Shown here: positions 43,054 through 52,666 of the stretch, one piece after another
Layout: every line of letters begins with the position of its first letter
Numbering within the stretch: position 1 is the first letter of the stretch
Source of the DNA: Hormiphora californensis
Taxonomy: Eukaryota; Ctenophora; Tentaculata; Cydippida; Pleurobrachiidae
Reading direction: 5' to 3'
NCBI GenBank assembly: GCA_020137815.1
Contig: CM035357.1
Location: forward strand, 2,574,432 to 2,638,431
Length of the DNA stretch: 64,000 nt
Made by a program: the position numbers and the translations under genes
The notes under the pieces: generated by a model
The model's database searches: none
The model's input: the letters and a program-made list of their open reading frames with translations, nothing else
Told to the model about the DNA's origin: nothing

Positions 43054-43216
43054 CAAATTGTTCATAGTTGATTTTTTATTTTAAACTTATGCATAACAGT
43101 TTGGCAGTTTACCTTGTCTTACTCGACCCCCTCTCCTGACACTCCCAAAATTCCACAAAACTAGCTGACCAAAGTGATTTACTAAACCAACACACTATCC
43201 CCTTTAGGATTTATAC

Positions 43217-45108
43217 ATGTCGAAAGATACGGAGACATCCCTCGAGCCTCCTAATAAAATACCTCGACTATCTGATTTTCCCTTCGCACCACCACCACCA
43301 CCAGATAAAGTTCTCCTGTACATCTTTAGCTATCTAGACTCTCCTGCTCTGTCAACCTGCCGTTTTGTCTGTAAAACATGGTATAAACTCTCGGAAGCAA
43401 CCTTGCAGTTACGAAAATCTATGGTGATGTCCAATGTTGAAAATGTAGCAGAGTTCCAGAACACGATTCCTCGGTTTCCAGATTACACCAGCAAAGTTAT
43501 CAGTGAAGGGAAAGCCCAGTCTTCATCATCTGCCTAGGGAGATGATCCTCCACATTTTCACTTTTCTGGAGCCTGCAGACTTACTTAAATGCGGAAAAGT
43601 CTGTAAACTCTGGTATAACATCTCCAGACGATCCTTACGTCCTTTTTTTCGTCGTGTTTATTGCTATAACACCATGTTGAAAAAACAGACACGGCCTCTT
43701 TTCTTCATGCCACAGGGAGAGGTTATGTGTCGTCCAGAACACGGCATCAACATTATTGAATCTTTTGCAGACATTTTGGAAGAAGTAGCACTTAATTACA
43801 GGTCAACTAGATCGGTGTTTAAGAGTTCTTGGTAAATGTACAAACCTAAAATCAGTTGAAATTTCACCGTTTGACATAAAAGATTATCTGGACTTGTTTC
43901 ACACAATTTCGATGTCCGTGCCCAAATCACTTGATAGTCTTATTTTAACAGACAATTTTAATCAAGACATGATGATTCTCCTACTTTCTAATATGTGCTA
44001 TCTTCGGGAATTTACTCTCGATATAAATGGGTCGTTCAGAAATGGAAAACGCGTTGCAAAGATTTTGAAACGATTACAGCTACGGTCTCTCAAAATTTCT
44101 AACTGTAAAAGGGTGAAGACTGACTTCTTAATGAATCTCCTACATGCTTTGTCAGGAACTCTGGAACAACTTACAGTGGAAGGCGGACTCGAATATAATG
44201 TACTTGATTTTGATTCTATTCCCAACCTACGAAATTTAAAGTGCTTAGAAGTCAATAATTTCAGTGCTCCCATGAGCGAACATAACTGTGAGAAACTTTT
44301 GTTAAAAATGCCCAACTTGATTGAACTTGAATTCTATGGACGTTTTGAAAAGTTGGGCGATTGTATGCTTCGATGCCTCAAAGGAAACCCGATTCGGAAA
44401 ATTAAACTGTGGGGACAATACAAAGATGATCAGTCATTGAAGAATATTCTCCGTTGTTATAGTCCCACTCTTGAGGAACTGACAATAACGATGGCATCGT
44501 TCATGATGGAAAATGGTTCGGTACCAGAATTTCCTAAGCTGAAGAAGTGCACGGTAATTTGGGCCGAATGGCTTTTCTCCAGTTCGACAGATGACTTGAT
44601 ACAAACGCTTCTTCCGCTTATTGAGTCGATGCCCAATGTAATGGATTTATCTTTATCGAACTTACCATCGCTACCTCTGGAATGTCTGCAGTCTATAATG
44701 AAGAACTGTCCCAGGCTAAGGACGCTCAAGATACCTGAAATTAACCCCAACACTCATGTATTTACGATTATTTGTAAAATATCAGGAATTAGAACTCTCA
44801 AGACTTCTTATTCTGGCGAAAATATCGCTTTTCTTGGTTCCTGCAAATCCCTACAAAATCTTGTTTTAACCAATCACAAAATCGAAGATAGAGACATCGC
44901 CCTTCTAATTCATTGCCTAAGGCATCTCAAAGACCTTAACATTACTGAATGTCAGAAGGTTACTGGTGTATTTATTGAACTTATTTCTGGGTTAAAACGC
45001 CACTCACCAACCCTCACTATTCAATGTCCGAAAACTGTTAATGTTCGTCGTGAATCTATTCCCAAGTTTATAGTGTTAACTGGAGAGTACAAATTTGTAG
45101 ATTATTAA
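43217..45108 (+). pseudogene. F-box/LRR-like copy 2 (two +1 frameshifts)
   Basis: Aligns with copy 1 from MSKDTETSLEPPNK to the conserved end ESIPKFIVLTGEYKFVDY. Single-base insertions near 43510 (in the SEGEPS codons) and near 43822 (in the SVFEVLG codons) put it in three successive frames: 43217-43537, 43503-43835 and a third running from about 43840 to 45108. Both F-boxes and the LRR region are otherwise well preserved, so decay is recent or the shifts are consensus errors. Pro run of five. 163 bp separate it from copy 1, and the same CCCCTTTAG acceptor-like site precedes its ATG. Confidence 0.8.
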
Positions 45109-46631
45109 CAAATTGTTCATAGTTTGATTTTTTATTTTAAACTTATGCATAACAGTTTTGCTTTACCTTGTCTTACTCGACCCCCTCTCCTGACACTCCC
45201 AAAATTCCACAAAACTAGCTGACCAAAGTGATTTACTAAACCAACACACTATCCCCTTTAGGATTTATACATGTCGAAAGATACGGAGACATCCCTCGAG
45301 CCTCCTAATAAAATACCTCGACTATCTGATTTTCCCTTCGCACCACCACCACCAGATAAAGTTCTCCTGTACATCTTTAGTTATCTAGACTCTTCTGCTC
45401 TGTCAGCCTGCCGTTTTGTTTGTAAAACATGGTATAAACTATCGGAAGCAACCTTGCAGTTACGAAAATCTATGGTGATGTCCAATGTTGAAAATGTAGC
45501 AGAGTTCCAGAACACGATTCCTCGGTTTCCAGATTACACCAGCAAAGTTATCAGTGAAGGGGAACCCAGTCTTCATCATCTGCCTGGGGAAATGATCCTC
45601 CATATTTTCACTTTTCTGGAGCCTGCAGACTTACTTAAATGCGGAAAAGTCTGTAAGCTCTGGTATAACATCTCCAGACGATCCTTACGTCCTTTTTTTC
45701 GTCATGTTAATTGCTTTCATAACCGTTTAACGAGACAGACACGGCCTCTTCTCTTCCTGCCTCAGGGCAAAGTTATGTGTCGTCCAGAACACGGCATCAA
45801 CATTATTGAATCTTTTGCAGACATTTTGGAAGAAGTAGTACTTGATGACTACCCAACAAGACCGAATATTGAGGTTCTTGGTAAATGCACAAACTTAAAA
45901 TCAGTTGAAATTTCACCGATTGACATAACAGAATATCTGGACTTGTTTCACACAATTTCGATGTATCTGCCCAAATCACTTGATAGTCTTATTTTTACAA
46001 TAACAGACGATTTTAATCAAGACACGATGGTTCTCCTGCTTTCTAATATGTGCTATCTTCGCAAACTAACTCTCGATATAATGGGAACGTTCAGAAACGG
46101 AAAACGGGTTGCAAAGATTTTGAAACGATTACAGCTACGGTCTCTCATCATTTCTTACCATGACTTGGATAAGGTGGACTTCTTAATGAATCTCCTACAT
46201 GCTTTGTCAGGAACTCTAGAAAAACTTTCATTGGCAGGCGGAGTCGAAAATGTGCTCGACTTTGATTCTCTCCCCTGCCTACGCAATTTAAAGTGCTTGG
46301 CTGTCAACACTTTCGGTGAGCTCATAAGCGAGGAAAACTGTGAGAAACTATTGTCAAAAGTACCCAACTTGGTTGAACTTGAATTCGATGGACTCTTTGA
46401 AAATTTTGAGGATTGCATGCTTCGATGCCTCAAAGGAAACCCGATTCGGAAAATTATACTGCGTAGAAAAAATTTCGAGGATCAGTCCTTGATGAATATT
46501 CTTCGTTGTTATAGTCCTACTCTTGAAGAACTGACAATACCGATGGCATCGTTCGTGATGGAAAACGGTTTGGTACCAGAATTTCCGAAGCTGACAAAAT
46601 GCACGGTATATTGGACCAAAGATTGTTTATT

Positions 46632-46642
46632 CACAGATGATC
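46632..46642 (+). repeat. Target-site duplication CACAGATGATC (left)
   Basis: Identical 11 bp at 51494-51504; the two copies bracket the retrotransposon and lie in frame in the F-box gene. Confidence 0.95.
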
Positions 46643-46661
46643 TTCTTCTTCTGGGAGGACG

Positions 46662-46686
46662 CTGGCTAGTGCGAAGCACTAGCCAG
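46662..46686 (-). other. 3'-UTR hairpin of the LINE
   Basis: CTGGCTAGTGC pairs perfectly with GCACTAGCCAG across a 3-nt loop, about 10 bases from the GAA tail. In several LINE families a 3' stem-loop is the site recognised by the reverse transcriptase, so this is a candidate RT-binding element (inference). Confidence 0.7.
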
Positions 46687-46813
46687 TAAGGGGTGGGTGC
46701 CATGAGGCTCCCGTTCCCCGTCCTGGGTGGTGTGGCTGGTATGTTGCCAACTGCTTCGGCCCAAGGAGACTTGGGGAGCTGGTGCCATACCAAGTCACAG
46801 GGGAAACCTCCCT

Positions 46814-49800
46814 TTAAGGGGTGGTTTCAGGGGGGTGAAGTATCTCCATCGCCTTCTTATAGAACGAGATCGTTTTTCTAAGGGGTTGATGGTGTCTAAT
46901 TTCGTACATGCTGAGGCCCAGCCTGTCAAAGGATTCCTGTCGGAGTTTCCAAAGGGCGGGGCATTCAGTAAGTACATGCTTTATTGTCTCGTCTTCCATC
47001 CCACATGCTGCACAGGTTGTGGTCTCGACTTTTTTTAATTTTTTCATGTGGTAGTTAAGGTGGCAGTGCCCTGTGAGTAGGTGTGTCGCCGCCCTTAGGT
47101 CTGTTCTATTAAGTTTTTGAAGAGGTCTCTCATATCTTTCGGTCCACATCATGTCCATATGTTTGGTTTGTTTGATGGGTCCGGTTTTAACCTTCTCCCT
47201 GAGGGCTGCATAGGCTGCCGCTTTGGGAATTGGTATGAGAGTAACTTCTTCGATTTCCTGAGCACCCCTTTTTGCCAAGATGTCTGCTATTTCGTTTCCA
47301 TCGTACCCTTGATGGGCCGGGATCCATCTAATCATGACATCGTTGAATATGGCCAGGGTGTTCAGATTTTTGATAGTCTTTATCGTGGTTTTTGATCTGC
47401 ATGTCGTGGAGTCTAGGGTCTTTATTGTCCCTTGACTGTCACAGTTTATGAGTATTCGCTCGTTAGCTGTTCCCCTATCCAGGAGATATTGAGCCGTCTG
47501 TTGTATGGCATACATTTCTGCCGCCGGGACAGTTCCTTCGGGGCCTAGGTTATACGAATTTCGAGCTAGCTCTGTTTCGCCAGAGTGGATAATGTATCCT
47601 GCACCGGCATTGTTGTTAATTTTTGACCCATCAGTGTGTGCAACTATCGTGTACTTGTCTCCATCCTCCAAAAACGTCTCCCTTTCTGGGATCTCTAACG
47701 AGAATTCCCTGTCTAGGGTGAGTTCCGGGGTTGTGAGATCGTGACATCTGCCCTCTGCTTCCAGAGTTCTGAGATCACGTGATACCGTGTTGGCATGCGA
47801 AGTGAACACTTTTGGGGTCTTTAGGTCTGATTTTATTGGCCCTTCCCATTCTCCCGTTGCCATTAGGGTGTATGCAGTTTTGGCTGCACAGTACCTCAGA
47901 TGGTCGGTGATCGGGGCGGTGTTTGTGATTGTGTCTAGGGCTGTTGATGGCGTCGAGGGCATGGCCCCAGTTACCATCTTGAGTGCTAGCCTCTGTACCC
48001 TTATCATGTTTTCTTTGTTTGTTTTGGTTCGCATTGCATTAGCCCAGACCATTGCCCCGTAGCATAAGGTGGGTCTCACTATTGCAGTGTATATCCATAG
48101 GGCCGTTTTAGGGTTTAGTCCCCACGTGGGTCCCACCACTTTACGGCACTGCATCAGGATATTTTTTGCTTTTTTTATTTGTTTGTTTACGTGCTCGTTC
48201 CAGTTCAGTTTGCTGTCAAGGGTAATCCCTAGAAACTTCGTGGATTCGGACACTTTGATAGGGTTACCCTGAATTTTGATCGGGTTTCCAATTTTCACAT
48301 TTTTTCGATGGGTGAATATGACTACATGCGATTTCAGGGCACTTAGTTTGAGCCCTACTGTCTTACACCAGGCGTTTATGGAATTAAGCCCCTTCTGGGT
48401 CGCGTCCCTTAGAGGGAGTATGTCCGCAGAGGGTCCATTTCTTCCGGAGGGCATTGTGGTTGCTACTATATGACATAAGTCATCCGCAAAGCCCTGTAGT
48501 TCACCTGGTATATTCTTTTTGCTATGGTTTAGTAGATCGTCCATTACCAGGTTCCATAGGAACGGGGAAAGTATTCCTCCCTGGGGACAACCCCGGGTGG
48601 CTCTTATAGTAAGGGACTCTTCCATTAGGTTCGTGGTTATTTCGCGGTTTGAGATCATGTAGGTGATCCAGACCGCTGTTCTTTTGTCGCGTAGCTTTGC
48701 ATGAAGGGCTCTTTCCATAGCTTGGAATGCCACATTATCGAAGGCTCCCTCGATGTCCAAGAACGTACCCAGGGCAATGCCCTTGTGCATGAGGGTGCCT
48801 TCGAGTTTGCGTACTACTTTATGGAGGGCTGTTTCTGTTGAAACGCCTCTTCTAAATCCATATTGCGACTTGTTTAATTTTTTGTGTACTTTTTGGTCTA
48901 CCTCAATGTGCCATAGAATTAACCGTTCCATGAGTTTGTGGAGGTTTGACGCAAGGGTTATTGTTCGGTATGATTTAGGCATACGATAGTCATCCTTTCC
49001 TGGCTTGGGCAGGTAGATGGCTTCTGCTTCCTGCCAGGATTTGGGGGTTACCCCTAGACTGTACGATGCCTTAGCTATCTTTGCAAATGGTTCAGCAATA
49101 ATGTCTGCTACTTTTTGCATCATGATGGGCCTGATGCCATCCGGCCCAGCAGCTGTTAAGGGTTTAAATTCCCTCAGCGCCTTGATGATACGTGTTTTCG
49201 AGAATGTTTTTTCATCAGACCACTCCCCTTCTGGGGCTTCAGTTTTGTCCTTGAGGGAGGGTCTAGTTGAGTGGTCCTCGCCAAAGTGAACCTCTGCCAT
49301 TATCTGGAGGGTTTCTTTAGGGGACTGTGATAGTTCACCATTTGCGTCAAAGATACAGCTGAGATTATAATCTTTACTGTTCTTGAGCACTTGGCTAACC
49401 TTCTGGGCATCTGAATATGCATCGAGATCTTCAGCCCATATTTTCCAGTTTTTAAATTTAGACTGGTTTTTGGTTTTTGTGTATTTGTTTCGAGCTGCTT
49501 TTGCTGAGTCCCAGTCCTGATGCACTTTCGTGGTCTGGGCGTGTCTCAGTTTATCAAACATTTCTTCCCTAGCTGCCTTGACCTCCCCACTGAGCCACGG
49601 GGGGTCTTTGGAGTGGGCGGAAACGTATGTTTTTGGGGTACACTTGTAGTATGCCCACAGCATCAGTTCTATTAGTTTTTCGTTGGCTGTTTCAAGTTCT
49701 TCGGCATTTGATATTACCATTTCTGTCAGTCCTGTTTCTTCTAGGCCCTTTTCCACAAGTTGTCTATATAGGGCCCAGTTTGTTTTCTTAATATTGTAGA

Positions 49801-50941
49801 ATGAGCGGATCTTGCTACCGTCCATGTCCCTCAACACAAATGTGATGGGTACGTGGTCGGATCTGCATTTTCCTTCTACTGTCTGCCAGTCTTGTATCAT
49901 GTCCAGTGCATGGTTGTTGGTCATGGTAAGATCTAGCACATTTTTTCTTGTTCCATTGTCGAAAGTGTGGGGGCAATTCACGTTCGATACATGCAGATCA
50001 AGATCTACAATGGCATCTAATAGTGCATCTCCCCTTTTCTTCCCAATAGGATCTTTAACCAGTGCCCCCCAACTAGTGTTGTGGGCGTTGGTATCAGATC
50101 CAATTACTAGTTTCAGGTTATTTCTTTTTGCGTGGGCTGCCAACTCTCCTAGTAATTTAGGAGGGCATTCTAGCTCTCTGTCCATGTACATTGAGCATAA
50201 AATGACTGATTTGGTGCCCAGTTTGACAAGGATAGTGACTGTGTCCCTGTCAGTGAATTTGTCAAGGAGAAATACGTTCCTCCCTAGGTTACTATTGATT
50301 AAGATGCTCGCACGTGGTCTCTGAGCCCTTTTGTCATATAGGGCAGAGAATCCTCCGCTGGCTCTAACTTTAGATGTTTTCCCTATAATAGGTGGTTCTT
50401 GGGCTAGGATAATTTGTGATCGTGTTTGGTTACAGGTGATTATGTCATCCCATGCTTCATGACTTTTATGGAGGTTAATTTGTGTTACTCTGATGTTTTT
50501 ACTTATTTTCTTGGCTGCTGAGGGTCCTGGAGGCGGCCCTAGACTTTGCTGCCCCTCCTTCTGGGGTGGGGGCGGCAGATTGTCTTGGGCTCCGCGGGCA
50601 GTGTTGGACCTCCCTGTCCCTTCCTTTCGGAGGGTCATTTGGATTCCACCTGCACTATTCGGGGCTGCGATTTGACTCTTCTGCCCTTTCCCTGTCGCTA
50701 CACTGCCCGAATCTCCATCATTTAGAAGGTCAGCTTCTCTTACGGGCGATAGTCCCGTTTTACAGGGGCTGGTGCCCTCATGTAATGGAGGGTGCTCCCC
50801 GGATAGAGGGTGCTCCCTGAAGGGCCCTCCTGGGATGGGGGCCCTGTGCGGAGTTGCTGAGAGTCCTCTAGCTATTTGGGGGAGATAAGGGTAGTGAGAG
50901 TCCTCACTTAGATGGTTTGTGAAGGTAATATAATTCTCCAT
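46814..50941 (-). CDS. LINE polyprotein: endonuclease, reverse transcriptase, RNase H, zinc knuckle
   Basis: 1375 residues. N-terminal 150 residues are Pro/Gly-rich. APE-type endonuclease about 150-370 (QINLHKS, QEPP with catalytic Glu, GSDTNAHN, and SDHVPI). Reverse transcriptase about 580-910 (AGPDGIRP, LPKPGKDDY, YRTITL, SQYGFRRGVSTETAL, FLDIEGAFD, RGCPQGGILSPFLWNLVMDD, and the active-site FADD). RNase H about 1097-1228 (HTDGSKINNNAGAGY, AAEMYAIQ, CDSQGTI, WIPAHQGYDGNEIAD), keeping the D-E-D-D residues. A CCHC-like motif (CAACGMEDETIKHVLTEC) is near the end. All catalytic motifs look intact. The start is the first ATG after an in-frame TGA seven codons upstream. A 100-aa ORF (51255-50953) ends 11 bases before it and may be a uORF. 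Confidence 0.93.
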   Translation of the reverse strand: MENYITFTNHLSEDSHYPYLPQIARGLSATPHRAPIPGGPFREHPLSGEHPPLHEGTSPCKTGLSPVREADLLNDGDSGSVATGKGQKSQIAAPNSAGGIQMTLRKEGTGRSNTARGAQDNLPPPPQKEGQQSLGPPPGPSAAKKISKNIRVTQINLHKSHEAWDDIITCNQTRSQIILAQEPPIIGKTSKVRASGGFSALYDKRAQRPRASILINSNLGRNVFLLDKFTDRDTVTILVKLGTKSVILCSMYMDRELECPPKLLGELAAHAKRNNLKLVIGSDTNAHNTSWGALVKDPIGKKRGDALLDAIVDLDLHVSNVNCPHTFDNGTRKNVLDLTMTNNHALDMIQDWQTVEGKCRSDHVPITFVLRDMDGSKIRSFYNIKKTNWALYRQLVEKGLEETGLTEMVISNAEELETANEKLIELMLWAYYKCTPKTYVSAHSKDPPWLSGEVKAAREEMFDKLRHAQTTKVHQDWDSAKAARNKYTKTKNQSKFKNWKIWAEDLDAYSDAQKVSQVLKNSKDYNLSCIFDANGELSQSPKETLQIMAEVHFGEDHSTRPSLKDKTEAPEGEWSDEKTFSKTRIIKALREFKPLTAAGPDGIRPIMMQKVADIIAEPFAKIAKASYSLGVTPKSWQEAEAIYLPKPGKDDYRMPKSYRTITLASNLHKLMERLILWHIEVDQKVHKKLNKSQYGFRRGVSTETALHKVVRKLEGTLMHKGIALGTFLDIEGAFDNVAFQAMERALHAKLRDKRTAVWITYMISNREITTNLMEESLTIRATRGCPQGGILSPFLWNLVMDDLLNHSKKNIPGELQGFADDLCHIVATTMPSGRNGPSADILPLRDATQKGLNSINAWCKTVGLKLSALKSHVVIFTHRKNVKIGNPIKIQGNPIKVSESTKFLGITLDSKLNWNEHVNKQIKKAKNILMQCRKVVGPTWGLNPKTALWIYTAIVRPTLCYGAMVWANAMRTKTNKENMIRVQRLALKMVTGAMPSTPSTALDTITNTAPITDHLRYCAAKTAYTLMATGEWEGPIKSDLKTPKVFTSHANTVSRDLRTLEAEGRCHDLTTPELTLDREFSLEIPERETFLEDGDKYTIVAHTDGSKINNNAGAGYIIHSGETELARNSYNLGPEGTVPAAEMYAIQQTAQYLLDRGTANERILINCDSQGTIKTLDSTTCRSKTTIKTIKNLNTLAIFNDVMIRWIPAHQGYDGNEIADILAKRGAQEIEEVTLIPIPKAAAYAALREKVKTGPIKQTKHMDMMWTERYERPLQKLNRTDLRAATHLLTGHCHLNYHMKKLKKVETTTCAACGMEDETIKHVLTECPALWKLRQESFDRLGLSMYEIRHHQPLRKTISFYKKAMEILHPPETTP

Positions 50942-52019
50942 ATAGCATGGGATTATGGCGGGTCAGTAATGATATGCCCCGTTGTTTTAAAAGGGAAAGA
51001 AGAGACGCCTCGTGACCACGGAATTAAGGCCCCGTGGCCTGGGGGTCGGCGAATTACACACCCTATTGGCCTATATATTGGTTCTTTAGTTAGGTTATGT
51101 AAGGTCGGGAGCAAGGGTAGCCCATTTGATTTGGGCATCCCTGTAGTTGCCCCGTCCCAAAACTTGGCTCTGGTAGTTACAGGGGAACGTAAAAGAGCCC
51201 CTGGGTAATAATATAATGAAGTGTTTAACTCCGGTCTCTGCTGGTTTTCTACCATTGTACCTGGAGTGAATTTATTAGTAGTTTGGAATTTTTGAATCTT
51301 GATTAAGGGGTTGGGTTAGTCCATGTTAGATGGAGAGACCCATTACAGGGGGTGTGTGGTTTGTCCCCTGGGTATGCTCTCCAGAGATGGAGTCTTTAGA
51401 CACTATCGCTAGCTACATCCCTTTTAGTAGGGTTGTGCTAGACGTTAGCCCCGGCCCGCACTCCATCAGGCGTAGGAAGGAATCTCACCCTCCCACAGAT
51501 GATCACTTCATGATACAAGCGATTCTTTCAATTTTTGAGTCAATGCCGAATGTAGTGGATTTAACTATACAAGACTTATCACTTTTACCTCTTCAATGTC
51601 TACAAGATATGATGAAGCACTGTCCCAAGTTAAGATCTTTAGAATTACCTCAACTTTTCCCCAGTACTGACAAGTTGCGGAATATTCGTCAAATGTCAAG
51701 AGTTAGAACTCTCAAGACTTCTTGCTTTGGCAAAAATTTCGCTCTCCTTGTTTCCTGCAAATCACTACAAAATCTCGTTTTAACCCATAAAGCAATCGAA
51801 GATAGAGACATCGCCCTTCTAATTCATTGCCTAAAGCATCTCCAGGATCTTAACATTACTGTATGTCAGAAGGTTACTGGAATATTTTTGGAATATATTT
51901 CTGGGTTAAAACGCCACTCACCAACCCTCACTATTCAATGTCCGGAAACTGTTAATGTTCGTCGTGAATCTATTCCCAAGTTTGTAGTGTTAACTGGAGA
52001 TTACAAATTTGTAGATTGA

Positions 52020-52666
52020 TGAAAATTATAAATTATCTTCTTAAGTAATATTAATACTAAACATACAAACAACTTTGCGTTACCTTTCTTGTCTCTCTCT
52101 CTTCGGAACCACCCCCCACAAAACCAGCTTCAATAGACCATTGACAGAATGACAGAGGAGACTGAAGCGTAGGACTTATTAAACCAACACACTACCTCTT
52201 TTAGGATAATGTCGACAAATGGTAATTTTTTTGTCTTTTAAAAAGTCGGAATACCTTTAAAAAAATATGGAAAACTGTTTCTCGGCTCTCTCATATCGTG
52301 CCGTTTCTTATTTCTAATCTAGCTCACAGTCGTTAGCATTTCCACTCAAATACAGTACAGAGAGAATAATAAAAACTCTGACAATCAAATATGAGGCTTA
52401 TAATAAACAGTTATCCGGTCACCCAACTTTCTACTCTGAGTTAGGTTGAACAGTGACCAGCCTAGCTAATCACAAGAAATGAGCATTAGCTACAAGTTAC
52501 CCCATGCACACACCGAATTTCCCACACCGCCAAATTGTCCCGTACTAATTATAACCTAACACTTACCTCACACTAACCTCACACTAACCTCACACTAACA
52601 AACACTAACATCACACTAACAAACACCCCGTTTATCTAGCAATGTGCTACGATAACCGGTGATATA
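52020..52666. other. Intergenic between the F-box array and RPP30
   Basis: Holds the fourth-copy remnant and a short tandem repeat of CCTCACACTAA (about 52563-52615). Nothing else recognised. Confidence 0.5.
52184..52222 (+). pseudogene. Remnant of a fourth F-box gene start
   Basis: Downstream of copy 3, TTAAACCAACACACTACCTC followed by TTTTAGGATA and ATGTCG repeats the leader found before copies 2 and 3, including the acceptor-like site and the first codons (MS). The frame then ends at TAA four codons later and similarity stops. Confidence 0.6.

Larger units (their letters stand above)
46643..51493 (-). mobile_element. Complete non-LTR retrotransposon (EN-RT-RNase H), 4851 bp
   Basis: Lies on the minus strand: 5' end at 51493, about 550-bp 5' UTR, one long ORF (50941-46814), about 170-bp 3' UTR and a short (GAA)n tail at 46643-46653 rather than poly(A). 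The perfect 11-bp duplication, intact ORF and insertion in a coding exon indicate a young copy. Having an RNase H after the RT places it near the I/Ingi/LOA-type groups (family knowledge; exact clade needs a tree). A separate ORF1 was not found. Confidence 0.93.
45271..52019 (+). pseudogene. F-box/LRR-like copy 3, split by a LINE insertion
   Basis: Coding sequence 45271-46642 and 51505-52019, joined across the 11-bp duplication CACAGATGATC. Before insertion the frame was open: ...KDCLFTDD then HFMIQAILSIFESMPNVVDL through to GDYKFVD. Two F-boxes as in the other copies; Pro run of four. As it stands, the protein ends 15 residues into the retrotransposon (LLLGGRWLVRSTSQ), giving 472 residues with both F-boxes but without the C-terminal repeats. 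162 bp separate it from copy 2. Confidence 0.85.

Noticed and set aside
42168-46433. Minus-strand ORFs of 66-114 aa in the F-box array
   Set aside because: Antisense shadows repeated in each copy because the sense sequence is conserved.
47117-50820. Plus-strand ORFs of 60-170 aa
   Set aside because: Antisense shadows of the intact minus-strand LINE ORF.
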